64,000 nucleotides of DNA from Crambe crambe (GCA_963924555.1 OZ004595.1:2480001-2544000); one strand, 5' to 3'. Positions 30,490-42,570 are shown, counted from the first letter of the stretch. Notes: generated from the sequence alone by a model not told the origin. Numbers and translations are program-made.

Positions 30490-30830
30490 ATTATCTGGAA
30501 CTCAGCAGAGGAAGATTTCTTTCTCACTTCTCTCAAAAGTTACAAAGGATCTTGCCAATGAATCTCTTCGGGAATAGCTATATTAGGTGGAATGTAAACC
30601 AAGCAAACATGAAGTAGAGGAAGATAAGTGCTACAGAAAGAGTTAGGGCTGTAGAACATCTACCAGTGCATATCAAGGTACGAGACTAGTGCATCGGTTG
30701 TGAATGTCATAAAAAGTAATGCAACCAAAAGCATAAAGTAATATCTGAGAATTTATGGCTGAAATATCGTAAATACGAGAGCACTTAGTATATAGCAAGC
30801 ATAGGAATACATGGAATGTCTCTGACTAGG
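30490..30830 (-). pseudogene. Decayed family M C-terminal fragment
   Basis: Minus-strand remnant of the tail (LLSHFS, NSYIRWNVNQAN-like opposite frame) and last membrane segment, with multiple indels. Copies in the same relative place occur at 36099, 41708 and 54570. Confidence 0.65.
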
Positions 30831-31043
30831 AAGTGACTTTTACGAAATACATAACTTTAGATTGCAGCATTGTTACACATGGCTATCTATCAGTCCTGTT
30901 TTCTAGACCAAAAATCGGTGGTTATTCTTTCTCCCTCCCTCACTCCTCCCTCTTTCTGACCTATACCCCCTCAATACTCTATCCTTCCAAAATTCAACAA
31001 GGTTGAGAAGGTACGCATGTAGCTATAATCATGACTATATATA

Positions 31044-31490
31044 CAAGTGAATGCAAAAAATTTCTTCGAAATAAAAATGTGAAGTAGGGATGCTATTATA
31101 ACTGCAGCTTCATTATGAAAACCAAGTACTGCAGCATCGAAGCAGTATGGCCCAAAAATCTAGCTGGAATATGTATTATAACTGCATGCAAGAGAGTGAA
31201 CTTAGTGAAGTGACCCTTACCCATCATCAAGTACGAGATACTATTCCTACTTCACTCCCTTGGCCCTTGATCATGGGAGTGAAGTAGGAATAGTATCTTG
31301 TACTTGATGATGGGTAAGGGTCACTTCACTAAGTTCACTCTCTTGCATGCAGTTATAATACATATTCCAGCTAGATTTTTGGGCCATACTGCTTCGATGC
31401 TGCAGTACTTGGTTTTCATAATGAAGCTGCAGTTATAATAGCATCCCTACTTCACATTTTTATTTCGAAGCAATTTTTTGCATTCACTTG
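31044..31490. repeat. 447-bp near-perfect palindrome, MITE-like
   Basis: The arms run from CAAGTGAATGC at 31044 to GCATTCACTTG at 31490, with a short centre near 31250-31275 (CTTGGCCCTTGATCATGGG). Few mismatches interrupt arms of about 210 bp. The paralogue at 42251 reads GACTATACACATTG where this locus reads GACTATA followed by the element, so the left boundary lies at that TATA. Part of the right end recurs degenerate at about 31925-31990. Confidence 0.85.
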
Positions 31491-32723
31491 TTTGCATTCT
31501 TTTTCTTTGTGATTATGAAAATTGATAGACACTAAAGGCTTCCTTGATTGAATTAATGATCAGTATTTCATTCTGTTCAGGGAGGAGAGTTTGAAGGATG
31601 ATCATCTGCAGTGTAATGGAGTACTGAAAGGAGTGAACATTTTAAAAAGTGAACAGCATTAGCTAATTGTTACATATGTGATCACTGAAATAATTATTGA
31701 GATGGTACGTATGTCTTGCTTGAGGGAGGAGTATGGGGAGTTTATGCATTTGGTGTAGTGATCATAATAGTGGATGCCATCAAATGGCCACATCCTGTGC
31801 AGGTGTTATATGAGGAGAACTGCTATTAATTGCCCCACCCCTTTTATGAGGTAATATCGCGAAGATTTTTTTCATACGAGGCTGCAGCACATTATAGATA
31901 GCCCAGCTAGATTTTAGGCTATCCCTACTTAACCTTTTTATTTGAAGAAATTTTTTACGCTCACTTGTTTCTATCCTTTTTCTTAGTGCTTGAAGTTGAA
32001 TGAGGGAGGCTACAGTACAGTACTATACAAAGCCAGCTCTACATAAACCTCTTTTGTAGGTACATACAGTGTCTCTTGTTGAAGAATTTGTTTAGCTATT
32101 TAAGTTTTGTTGATATAAAACTTTACAGCAACAGCAATGTAAATGACATGTACACGGCATGGTGAAGTGAGCTGATTACACTACAGCAAAGTACTGGCTA
32201 TAATGCTACTATAGGATGAGCATCTGTACTGTAATTCAGCAAGGAGTGACTGGAACATCATCAGATAATAAATGAAGACCTTGGCCATAGCTAGCTAAAC
32301 TTAAGCTTACGTGGCTCCGCCCATAAGCCCCGCCCCCTTCAAAATGGCGTAGAAAGATTCCGAGTGCTATCGAATAGTGAAGTAGAGCCTTAGTCAAAAC
32401 TAATAGCAAAAGATCAGCCTCTAGGTGCCGCTCTAACAGATGGCCAAAGCAGAATTTTGATGACTATAGCCAGTAAGTCGGTACGTCGATCTGATTATTA
32501 TTATAAAGAAAAAGAACGAAAGGTCAATTTTAGAACTCGTTTTTTTCTTATGTTAGCGAATGAATTTTTGGCTCTTGAACATTCTCCTCTCTTCTTTGTA
32601 GATATAATAATTCACTGTAGCCTTCTGAGAACCTGTAGAGTAAGGGTAGAAGAGAAAGAAGAGTTTTTAGTTTATACTGTCCTATGGACTTTGACCTGCC
32701 ATCCCTACTTAGAGAGTGCGGTA
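31491..32723. other. No gene seen
   Basis: Intergenic DNA with a degenerate palindrome end (about 31890-31990). The ORF at 32457-32738 (93 codons) runs into a MITE end and has no domain I recognise. Confidence 0.4.
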
Positions 32724-33045
32724 GGCCACTATTTATAGAATCCTAGTTTCCTGTCCAAGAAAATATCCACAAGTGCTGCGGGCAGGCGGTTATTATAATT
32801 ATTCTATTACTGCTTCGTTGTTTGTCTCAAGGGTCCTGTCTTCATCATTCACTAGTCTCGCGGCCCACGAGACTAGTCATTCACCACGGGCTTTCCCAAA
32901 AAGAGCTGCATGTGAAGCCAAATGTGCGCGCTCTACTGCGCGCATGAGCAATGGCAGGCGCTATAGGCAGTAATAATTTTTGATGCGGTGACATTTTCAA
33001 TACGCGGGCGGTGGACAGGAAACAATCATTCTATTAATAGTGGCC
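32724..33045. mobile_element. MITE with 34-bp terminal inverted repeats
   Basis: GGCCACTATTTATAGAAT at 32724 and the complement ATTCTATTAATAGTGGCC ending at 33045 are inverted. The arms continue to TTTCCTGTCC and GGACAGGAAA. An internal hairpin CACTAGTCTCG...CGAGACTAGT lies at 32850-32876. No clear target duplication. Copy at 38333-38654. Confidence 0.75.
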
Positions 33046-33565
33046 TTATTATTATTATTATTATTATTCTTAGACAACCATATCTCTCGAACCACTCAAG
33101 CTAAAGCCATGATTTCTGGACAAATCCACTCCAAATTCTACCAACTACGATCTTTTCTACTCGTTGATCCTCGAAAGAGTCGATGAAAAAGGAGACACTA
33201 TGAAGCACAGCACTCGACTAATTCAATTAGGAAGCCATCTTTTCTATAATACGCATGCGCATGTATTTGAATATCCAATTATTCGAAATCATAATATTAC
33301 TCAGCTGTCTCTAGCTAGCTAGCTAGCTCTAGCTGATGATAGACTACTGTATCGATTCGGGGATTTAGATTCACCACGGTAGACTCTATTTCAGCATCTT
33401 CGACCTCCAAGTATGGCTCAACAACACAACACCTTGACTCGATAAATGATTGGGCTGGTATGCTATTGGAGAACTTCTTTCATCTGTCCCTGCATACACA
33501 TAGAAGAATGAACTCTAATCATAGCTAAAACCATAAATGAGAGGAAAAAAGACCAGGAACAAGTA
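33046..33565 (+). repeat. Composite repeat body (R)
   Basis: After a short (ATT)n run, sequence starting TCTTAGACAACCATATCTCT continues to GACCAGGAACAAG at 33563 and leads into the palindrome at 33566. The same body occurs at 38655, 57410, 58600 and partially at 56404, 59596 (inverted) and 59930-60241. I see no coding potential. Confidence 0.8.
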
Positions 33566-33864
33566 AGGGAAAAAGCATTTCGTGAAATGAAAAAAAGATG
33601 TAGGGATGACCACTGCTCAAAAAAGTAAGGAAACAAGAAGGATGGAAATGGGATCAATCTTTGTTCTGTATATCCAGCCAACAATCCCTACATATATGTC
33701 AGGTAACTTCAGATTATAGTGTAGTAATGTGTGTATATGTAGGGATTGTTGGCTGGATATACAGAACAAAGATTGATCCCATTTCCATCCTTCTTGTTTC
33801 CTTACTTTTTTGAGCAATGGTCATCCCTACATCTTTTTTTCATTTCACGAAATGCTTTTTCCCT
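33566..33864. mobile_element. 299-bp palindromic MITE
   Basis: Arms of about 130 bp begin AGGGAAAAAGCATTTCGTGA and end with the complement, flanked by TA on both sides. The loop of about 40 bp contains GGTAACTTCAGATTATAG. Other copies: 39175-39473, 56588-56886, 58292-58568, 59092-59391, 61932-62218. In two of them the loop is inverted. Confidence 0.85.
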
Positions 33865-34091
33865 TATAATATTATTAATGCACTATCATTATGATTATGA
33901 TAATCGAATGATATAATATAGTCACAATACGATCATGTAGCCATGGTAAAATGTTAGTATAGTTATAGTATGATACATAACAGTTTGAGGATATAAAATC
34001 TATAAATCAAACTCAATTATTCATGACAATATTTGTTGCAATGATACAATCTGCTAAGTTAATGTACATGTGTTTTCATGGCTTGCTATGA

Positions 34092-35894
34092 TTATCTAGA
34101 ACTCAGCAGAGGAGGATAATTACGGATTTCACTCTCGCTTCTCTCAAATGCTTCAAAGGACCTTGCCAATGATCCACGATTCATTATCTTCAGGAACAAC
34201 TTCTTAAGTATTCGATGGAATATAAGCCAAGCAAACATTAAAATGAGGTGGAGGACGATAAGTGCTAGAGAGAGAATTATAAGAATTTTTGCTGTGGTTA
34301 GCCAGCGCATATCAAGGTACGAGGCTAGTACATCAGTTGTGAATGTCATAAAAAATAATGCAACCAAAAGCATGAAAACGATATCTGACCTGTTCTGAGA
34401 AGTTTTCTTGTATGGCTGAAATATTGCAAATATAAGAGCACTTAGTAACATAGTGATAGCTAGTGTGGGGATGAAAAAGAAAGAGGCCATGAGTTCAGTT
34501 ATTATCAAGAATAAGAAATGTAAGAGGAGGTAAAATGCTGAGAAGTACCTCAGGTCATAAGGCTCTATCTTGTAGCTACCTTGGAAGGCATCCATGAAGA
34601 TATGTAGTGCTTGGCATCTCCACCCCAAGCAGTTCAGACATCTCTGGAAGCAGCGACAAGGGTAGAGGACTAGTAGGAGGAAAGGGAGGAACACGAATAC
34701 AAAGCCAATCAATAATGCAAGCACCGCAAATGGAAGATGATCATGTCCGAAATACTCGATATTGGCATCATAGAATAGGAATTTCTTCTTGATCTCTGTC
34801 CCCATCTCATCATAGGCTATAGTGAAAGCCAAGAGATCAAAAGAAACAGATAGTATCTTAGTGCTGGAAAGCAGGATGAAAGTGGCAAATGTTTCAATGA
34901 GGGACGTTCGTATGTTCCACTGCCTTTGGTAACATGCGAGAAGATACTTGAAAGGCTTCCATGCCAATTTGATGAAACAATAATTTCTGTCATACAATGT
35001 CAGCAACACATAAGTGATGAAGATTAAAATGAAAGGATACAAGGCTATTATATAGTCCAGAAAAAGAATGTGGATAACATTCAATTGTGGATGGAGGCAG
35101 AAGCTAGGATACACACCACGAAAGAAATCTAAATTTACTACACCAATTATAGGAATGACAATTTTAGAAAGGATGTTATAGGCACAAGAAAAATCTGAAC
35201 CAGACCTTGCATTAAACAAACCATCAAATATTCGTTGCATGAGTGGTGATAATAAGCACTGCAATGCAAATACGATCCCATTGAGATTACTTGATGCAAC
35301 ACTGATCCTCAGAATCACTATAAGGAAATAAAAGACTGTCAGTGGTAGCAAAGCCACTGCGAAATACTTCAGCCAGTTTTTGTACCCATAGTCTGTGCAA
35401 GGTACACAGATGGTGTATTGATAGGAGTATGCTGCCAGGCCATATTGAGGTTTGCATCGACCACAGAAACGTCCTTCACGATGTGTATCTGCATATGAAG
35501 TTGATGGGCTGCATACAGCTTCATTAAACAATGTTCCATTCGATATGGAGTATCTCTCAATAGGATAGAATGGACTGCCTCTCGTATAAAAACATGTTAC
35601 TATGCAACTTCCAACGACAGACTTCTTAGTGTCCTGGTCCCAATAAATGCAGTAGCAAGCATGGATTTTAAGATAATCATTGTTTTCATCGCACTGCACA
35701 ACTCCAATCTTGTCAACCCCACATGGATATTCACCAGTAGCATCAGGGATTGATTGTGACCAAATTTTACGATTTACTTCCAAGTCATCTCTTTCAATAG
35801 AAGCATTCACAAACACTAAATTGCATAATATTATCATCGAACAAAGCAAGTAATCTATGAAAAGGCATGCCATTACACTGCGATGCAATTTCAT
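34092..35894 (-). CDS. Family M multipass membrane protein, copy M7
   Basis: 600 residues from MKLHRSVMACLF at 35894 (an upstream in-frame ATG lies at 35930). It is intact with all ectodomain cysteines. It differs from M6 mainly between FYFLIVILR and IGVV, where it reads SSNLNG and FNARSGSDFSCAYNILSK. The deduced protein is identical to M8 over its whole length, so one of the two is a very recent duplicate or an assembly duplicate. Confidence 0.9.
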   Translation of the reverse strand: MKLHRSVMACLFIDYLLCSMIILCNLVFVNASIERDDLEVNRKIWSQSIPDATGEYPCGVDKIGVVQCDENNDYLKIHACYCIYWDQDTKKSVVGSCIVTCFYTRGSPFYPIERYSISNGTLFNEAVCSPSTSYADTHREGRFCGRCKPQYGLAAYSYQYTICVPCTDYGYKNWLKYFAVALLPLTVFYFLIVILRISVASSNLNGIVFALQCLLSPLMQRIFDGLFNARSGSDFSCAYNILSKIVIPIIGVVNLDFFRGVYPSFCLHPQLNVIHILFLDYIIALYPFILIFITYVLLTLYDRNYCFIKLAWKPFKYLLACYQRQWNIRTSLIETFATFILLSSTKILSVSFDLLAFTIAYDEMGTEIKKKFLFYDANIEYFGHDHLPFAVLALLIGFVFVFLPFLLLVLYPCRCFQRCLNCLGWRCQALHIFMDAFQGSYKIEPYDLRYFSAFYLLLHFLFLIITELMASFFFIPTLAITMLLSALIFAIFQPYKKTSQNRSDIVFMLLVALFFMTFTTDVLASYLDMRWLTTAKILIILSLALIVLHLILMFAWLIFHRILKKLFLKIMNRGSLARSFEAFERSESEIRNYPPLLSSR

Positions 35895-36098
35895 GTAGAA
35901 CTGAGAGCTATTAGTTCGTGGGTAGCACATGCAGTTACATATATATTGCTAGCTACATTGTATCATCAGTATAGGAACTGAAAATGTTAAATGTTGATAT
36001 TGAAACTCAATGTACACTGTAGTTCAGCATCCAAATACACTTGTAACTATGGAACTATGAGTAGTCATACAATCATATGTTTTTCATTGGTTGCTATG

Positions 36099-36439
36099 AT
36101 TATCTGGAACTCAGCAGAGGAAGATTTCTTTCTCACTTCTCTCAAAAGTTACAAAGGATCTTGCCAATGAATCTCTTCGGGAATAGCTATATTAGGTGGA
36201 ATGTAAACCAAGCAAACATGAAGTAGAGGAAGATAAGTGCTACAGAAAGAGTTAGGGCTGTAGAACATCTACCAGTGCATATCAAGGTACGAGACTAGTG
36301 CATCCGTTGTGAATGTCATAAAAAGTAATGCAACCAAAAGCATAAAGTAATATCTGAGAATTTATGGCTGAAATATCGTAAATACGAGAGCACTTAGTAT
36401 ATAGCAACCATAGGAATACATGGAATGTCTCTGACTAGG
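36099..36439 (-). pseudogene. Decayed family M C-terminal fragment (unit 2)
   Basis: Counterpart of 30490-30830, with only a few base differences seen (for example CATCCGTTG here, CATCGGTTG there). Confidence 0.6.
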
Positions 36440-36652
36440 AAGTGACTTTTACGAAATACATAACTTTAGATTGCAGCATTGTTACACATGGCTATCTATC
36501 AGTCCTGTTTTCTAGACCAAAAATCGGTGGTTATTCTTTCTCCCTCCCTCACTCCTCCCTCTTTCTGACCTATACCCCCTCAATACTCTATCCTTCCAAA
36601 ATTCAACAAGGTTGAGAAGGTACGCATGTAGCTATAATCATGACTATATATA

Positions 36653-37099
36653 CAAGTGAATGCAAAAAATTTCTTCGAAATAAAAATGTGAAGTAGGGAT
36701 GCTATTATAACTGCAGCTTCATTATGAAAACCAAGTACTGCAGCATCGAAGCAGTATGGCCCAAAAATCTAGCTGGAATATGTATTATAACTGCATGCAA
36801 GAGAGTGAACTTAGTGAAGTGACCCTTACCCATCATCAAGTACGAGATACTATTCCTACTTCACTCCCTTGGCCCTTGATCATGGGAGTGAAGTAGGAAT
36901 AGTATCTTGTACTTGATGATGGGTAAGGGTCACTTCACTAAGTTCACTCTCTTGCATGCAGTTATAATACATATTCCAGCTAGATTTTTGGGCCATACTG
37001 CTTCGATGCTGCAGTACTTGGTTTTCATAATGAAGCTGCAGTTATAATAGCATCCCTACTTCACATTTTTATTTCGAAGCAATTTTTTGCATTCACTTG
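36653..37099. repeat. 447-bp palindrome (unit 2)
   Basis: Counterpart of 31044-31490 at the 5,609-bp offset; I noticed no difference. Confidence 0.85.
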
Positions 37100-38332
37100 T
37101 TTGCATTCTTTTTCTTTGTGATTATGAAAATTGATAGACACTAAAGGCTTCCTTGATTGAATTAATGATCAGTATTTCATTCTGTTCAGGGAGGAGAGTT
37201 TGAAGGATGATCATCTGCAGTGTAATGGAGTACTGAAAGGAGTGAACATTTTAAAAAGTGAACAGCATTAGCTAATTGTTACATATGTGATCACTGAAAT
37301 AATTATTGAGATGGTACGTATGTCTTGCTTGAGGGAGGAGTATGGGGAGTTTATGCATTTGGTGTAGTGATCATAATAGTGGATGCCATCAAATGGCCAC
37401 ATCCTGTGCAGGTGTTATATGAGGAGAACTGCTATTAATTGCCCCACCCCTTTTATGAGGTAATATCGCGAAGATTTTTTTCATACGAGGCTGCAGCACA
37501 TTATAGATAGCCCAGCTAGATTTTAGGCTATCCCTACTTAACCTTTTTATTTGAAGAAATTTTTTACGCTCACTTGTTTCTATCCTTTTTCTTAGTGCTT
37601 GAAGTTGAATGAGGGAGGCTACAGTACAGTACTATACAAAGCCAGCTCTACATAAACCTCTTTTGTAGGTACATACAGTGTCTCTTGTTGAAGAATTTGT
37701 TTAGCTATTTAAGTTTTGTTGATATAAAACTTTACAGCAACAGCAATGTAAATGACATGTACACGGCATGGTGAAGTGAGCTGATTACACTACAGCAAAG
37801 TACTGGCTATAATGCTACTATAGGATGAGCATCTGTACTGTAATTCAGCAAGGAGTGACTGGAACATCATCAGATAATAAATGAAGACCTTGGCCATAGC
37901 TAGCTAAACTTAAGCTTACGTGGCTCCGCCCATAAGCCCCGCCCCCTTCAAAATGGCGTAGAAAGATTCCGAGTGCTATCGAATAGTGAAGTAGAGCCTT
38001 AGTCAAAACTAATAGCAAAAGATCAGCCTCTAGGTGCCGCTCTAACAGATGGCCAAAGCAGAATTTTGATGACTATAGCCAGTAAGTCGGTACGTCGATC
38101 TGATTATTATTATAAAGAAAAAGAACGAAAGGTCAATTTTAGAACTCGTTTTTTTCTTATGTTAGCGAATGAATTTTTGGCTCTTGAACATTCTCCTCTC
38201 TTCTTTGTAGATATAATAATTCACTGTAGCCTTCTGAGAACCTGTAGAGTAAGGGTAGAAGAGAAAGAAGAGTTTTTAGTTTATACTGTCCTATGGACTT
38301 TGACCTGCCATCCCTACTTAGAGAGTGCGGTA
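37100..38332. other. No gene seen (unit 2)
   Basis: Counterpart of 31491-32723. Confidence 0.4.
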
Positions 38333-38654
38333 GGCCACTATTTATAGAATCCTAGTTTCCTGTCCAAGAAAATATCCACAAGTGCTGCGGGCAGGCGGTT
38401 ATTATAATTATTCTATTACTGCTTCGTTGTTTGTCTCAAGGGTCCTGTCTTCATCATTCACTAGTCTCGCGGCCCACGAGACTAGTCATTCACCACGGGC
38501 TTTCCCAAAAAGAGCTGCATGTGAAGCCAAATGTGCGCGCTCTACTGCGCGCATGAGCAATGGCAGGCGCTATAGGCAGTAATAATTTTTGATGCGGTGA
38601 CATTTTCAATACGCGGGCGGTGGACAGGAAACAATCATTCTATTAATAGTGGCC
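38333..38654. mobile_element. MITE with 34-bp TIRs (unit 2)
   Basis: Counterpart of 32724-33045. Confidence 0.75.
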
Positions 38655-39174
38655 TTATTATTATTATTATTATTATTCTTAGACAACCATATCTCTCGAA
38701 CCACTCAAGCTAAAGCCATGATTTCTGGACAAATCCACTCCAAATTCTACCAACTACGATCTTTTCTACTCGTTGATCCTCGAAAGAGTCGATGAAAAAG
38801 GAGACACTATGAAGCACAGCACTCGACTAATTCAATTAGGAAGCCATCTTTTCTATAATACGCATGCGCATGTATTTGAATATCCAATTATTCGAAATCA
38901 TAATATTACTCAGCTGTCTCTAGCTAGCTAGCTAGCTCTAGCTGATGATAGACTACTGTATCGATTCGGGGATTTAGATTCACCACGGTAGACTCTATTT
39001 CAGCATCTTCGACCTCCAAGTATGGCTCAACAACACAACACCTTGACTCGATAAATGATTGGGCTGGTATGCTATTGGAGAACTTCTTTCATCTGTCCCT
39101 GCATACACATAGAAGAATGAACTCTAATCATAGCTAAAACCATAAATGAGAGGAAAAAAGACCAGGAACAAGTA
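38655..39174 (+). repeat. Composite repeat body R (unit 2)
   Basis: Counterpart of 33046-33565. Confidence 0.8.
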
Positions 39175-39473
39175 AGGGAAAAAGCATTTCGTGAAATGAA
39201 AAAAAGATGTAGGGATGACCACTGCTCAAAAAAGTAAGGAAACAAGAAGGATGGAAATGGGATCAATCTTTGTTCTGTATATCCAGCCAACAATCCCTAC
39301 ATATATGTCAGGTAACTTCAGATTATAGTGTAGTAATGTGTGTATATGTAGGGATTGTTGGCTGGATATACAGAACAAAGATTGATCCCATTTCCATCCT
39401 TCTTGTTTCCTTACTTTTTTGAGCAATGGTCATCCCTACATCTTTTTTTCATTTCACGAAATGCTTTTTCCCT
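39175..39473. mobile_element. 299-bp palindromic MITE (unit 2)
   Basis: Counterpart of 33566-33864, same loop orientation, TA on both sides. Confidence 0.85.
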
Positions 39474-39700
39474 TATAATATTATTAATGCACTATCATTA
39501 TGATTATGATAATCGAATGATATAATATAGTCACAATACGATCATGTAGCCATGGTAAAATGTTAGTATAGTTATAGTATGATACATAACAGTTTGAGGA
39601 TATAAAATCTATAAATCAAACTCAATTATTCATGACAATATTTGTTGCAATGATACAATCTGCTAAGTTAATGTACATGTGTTTTCATGGCTTGCTATGA

Positions 39701-41503
39701 TTATCTAGAACTCAGCAGAGGAGGATAATTACGGATTTCACTCTCGCTTCTCTCAAATGCTTCAAAGGACCTTGCCAATGATCCACGATTCATTATCTTC
39801 AGGAACAACTTCTTAAGTATTCGATGGAATATAAGCCAAGCAAACATTAAAATGAGGTGGAGGACGATAAGTGCTAGAGAGAGAATTATAAGAATTTTTG
39901 CTGTGGTTAGCCAGCGCATATCAAGGTACGAGGCTAGTACATCAGTTGTGAATGTCATAAAAAATAATGCAACCAAAAGCATGAAAACGATATCTGACCT
40001 GTTCTGAGAAGTTTTCTTGTATGGCTGAAATATTGCAAATATAAGAGCACTTAGTAACATAGTGATAGCTAGTGTGGGGATGAAAAAGAAAGAGGCCATG
40101 AGTTCAGTTATTATCAAGAATAAGAAATGTAAGAGGAGGTAAAATGCTGAGAAGTACCTCAGGTCATAAGGCTCTATCTTGTAGCTACCTTGGAAGGCAT
40201 CCATGAAGATATGTAGTGCTTGGCATCTCCACCCCAAGCAGTTCAGACATCTCTGGAAGCAGCGACAAGGGTAGAGGACTAGTAGGAGGAAAGGGAGGAA
40301 CACGAATACAAAGCCAATCAATAATGCAAGCACCGCAAATGGAAGATGATCATGTCCGAAATACTCGATATTGGCATCATAGAATAGGAATTTCTTCTTG
40401 ATCTCTGTCCCCATCTCATCATAGGCTATAGTGAAAGCCAAGAGATCAAAAGAAACAGATAGTATCTTAGTGCTGGAAAGCAGGATGAAAGTGGCAAATG
40501 TTTCAATGAGGGACGTTCGTATGTTCCACTGCCTTTGGTAACATGCGAGAAGATACTTGAAAGGCTTCCATGCCAATTTGATGAAACAATAATTTCTGTC
40601 ATACAATGTCAGCAACACATAAGTGATGAAGATTAAAATGAAAGGATACAAGGCTATTATATAGTCCAGAAAAAGAATGTGGATAACATTCAATTGTGGA
40701 TGGAGGCAGAAGCTAGGATACACACCACGAAAGAAATCTAAATTTACTACACCAATTATAGGAATGACAATTTTAGAAAGGATGTTATAGGCACAAGAAA
40801 AATCTGAACCAGACCTTGCATTAAACAAACCATCAAATATTCGTTGCATGAGTGGTGATAATAAGCACTGCAATGCAAATACGATCCCATTGAGATTACT
40901 TGATGCAACACTGATCCTCAGAATCACTATAAGGAAATAAAAGACTGTCAGTGGTAGCAAAGCCACTGCGAAATACTTCAGCCAGTTTTTGTACCCATAG
41001 TCTGTGCAAGGTACACAGATGGTGTATTGATAGGAGTATGCTGCCAGGCCATATTGAGGTTTGCATCGACCACAGAAACGTCCTTCACGATGTGTATCTG
41101 CATATGAAGTTGATGGGCTGCATACAGCTTCATTAAACAATGTTCCATTCGATATGGAGTATCTCTCAATAGGATAGAATGGACTGCCTCTCGTATAAAA
41201 ACATGTTACTATGCAACTTCCAACGACAGACTTCTTAGTGTCCTGGTCCCAATAAATGCAGTAGCAAGCATGGATTTTAAGATAATCATTGTTTTCATCG
41301 CACTGCACAACTCCAATCTTGTCAACCCCACATGGATATTCACCAGTAGCATCAGGGATTGATTGTGACCAAATTTTACGATTTACTTCCAAGTCATCTC
41401 TTTCAATAGAAGCATTCACAAACACTAAATTGCATAATATTATCATCGAACAAAGCAAGTAATCTATGAAAAGGCATGCCATTACACTGCGATGCAATTT
41501 CAT
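39701..41503 (-). CDS. Family M multipass membrane protein, copy M8
   Basis: 600 residues from MKLHRSVMACLF at 41503 (upstream in-frame ATG at 41539). The translation is identical to M7 at 34092-35894. It shares with M7 the FNARSGSDFSCAYNILSK loop. Both intact frames and flanks are the same in the parts I compared, so this is either a very young tandem copy kept homogeneous or a duplicated contig piece. Confidence 0.9.
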   Translation of the reverse strand: MKLHRSVMACLFIDYLLCSMIILCNLVFVNASIERDDLEVNRKIWSQSIPDATGEYPCGVDKIGVVQCDENNDYLKIHACYCIYWDQDTKKSVVGSCIVTCFYTRGSPFYPIERYSISNGTLFNEAVCSPSTSYADTHREGRFCGRCKPQYGLAAYSYQYTICVPCTDYGYKNWLKYFAVALLPLTVFYFLIVILRISVASSNLNGIVFALQCLLSPLMQRIFDGLFNARSGSDFSCAYNILSKIVIPIIGVVNLDFFRGVYPSFCLHPQLNVIHILFLDYIIALYPFILIFITYVLLTLYDRNYCFIKLAWKPFKYLLACYQRQWNIRTSLIETFATFILLSSTKILSVSFDLLAFTIAYDEMGTEIKKKFLFYDANIEYFGHDHLPFAVLALLIGFVFVFLPFLLLVLYPCRCFQRCLNCLGWRCQALHIFMDAFQGSYKIEPYDLRYFSAFYLLLHFLFLIITELMASFFFIPTLAITMLLSALIFAIFQPYKKTSQNRSDIVFMLLVALFFMTFTTDVLASYLDMRWLTTAKILIILSLALIVLHLILMFAWLIFHRILKKLFLKIMNRGSLARSFEAFERSESEIRNYPPLLSSR

Positions 41504-41707
41504 GTAGAACTGAGAGCTATTAGTTCGTGGGTAGCACATGCAGTTACATATATATTGCTAGCTACATTGTATCATCAGTATAGGAACTGAAAATGTTAAA
41601 TGTTGATATTGAAACTCAATGTACACTGTAGTTCAGCATCCAAATACACTTGTAACTATGGAACTATGAGTAGTCATACAATCATATGTTTTTCATTGGT
41701 TGCTATG

Positions 41708-42048
41708 ATTATCTGGAACTCAGCAGAGGAAGATTTCTTTCTCACTTCTCTCAAAAGTTACAAAGGATCTTGCCAATGAATCTCTTCGGGAATAGCTATA
41801 TTAGGTGGAATGTAAACCAAGCAAACATGAAGTAGAGGAAGATAAGTGCTACAGAAAGAGTTAGGGCTGTAGAACATCTACCAGTGCATATCAAGGTACG
41901 AGACTAGTGCATCCGTTGTGAATGTCATAAAAAGTAATGCAACCAAAAGCATAAAGTAATATCTGAGAATTTATGGCTGAAATATCGTAAATACGAGAGC
42001 ACTTAGTATATAGCAACCATAGGAATACATGGAATGTCTCTGACTAGG
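41708..42048 (-). pseudogene. Decayed family M C-terminal fragment (unit 3)
   Basis: Counterpart of 36099-36439. Confidence 0.6.
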
Positions 42049-42570
42049 AAGTGACTTTTACGAAATACATAACTTTAGATTGCAGCATTGTTACACATGG
42101 CTATCTATCAGTCCTGTTTTCTAGACCAAAAATCGGTGGTTATTCTTTCTCCCTCCCTCACTCCTCCCTCTTTCTGACCTATACCCCCTCAATACTCTAT
42201 CCTTCCAAAATTCAACAAGGTTGAGAAGGTACGCATGTAGCTATAATCATGACTATACACATTGCCCCATTGCTAGCCTACTACAAGTCATTAGACATGA
42301 TATTATCCAAGTTTCAACATTAATTGGCTCTGAAATTTAATATCAATTCTTATACATGATAACTATTTATGAAAGTGCTACAACTGTAAAAACAGAAGAG
42401 TTCTAATATCCCAATAATTATGGATACTCTATAGGTGTGCAGTGTACAGTAAATTGCATCCATGCACACACTATAGGTGTGCAGTGTACACTTTCATTTT
42501 GCAGTCCTATAGCTTTGGCTACAGCTATATAGCTAGCCTCTCAGCTTATAGCTACAGCTCTCAGTTAAAC

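Larger units (their letters stand above)
28260..33868. repeat. Tandem duplication unit 1 (5.6 kb)
   Basis: First of two full direct units and one partial unit with a period of 5,609 bp. It holds copy M6, a decayed C-terminal fragment, the 447-bp palindrome, a short inverted-repeat MITE and a composite repeat ending in the 299-bp palindrome. The noncoding half differs from unit 2 by few bases in what I compared; part of the gene differs more. Confidence 0.9.
33869..39477. repeat. Tandem duplication unit 2 (5,609 bp)
   Basis: Direct copy of unit 1 with the same order of gene, fragment, palindrome, MITE and composite repeat. The junction with unit 1 reads CCCTTA then TAATATTATT at 33861-33876, as at 39470-39485. 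Confidence 0.92.
39478..42257. repeat. Tandem duplication unit 3 (partial)
   Basis: Matches unit 2 from 33869 to 36648, then diverges exactly after GACTATA at 42257, where units 1 and 2 carry the palindrome-led insertion and this copy continues into the upstream region of a plus-strand family M copy. Confidence 0.92.

Noticed and set aside
32457-32738. ORF of 93 codons, repeated at 38066
   Set aside because: It repeats only because the 5,609-bp unit is duplicated, and it ends inside a MITE terminus.
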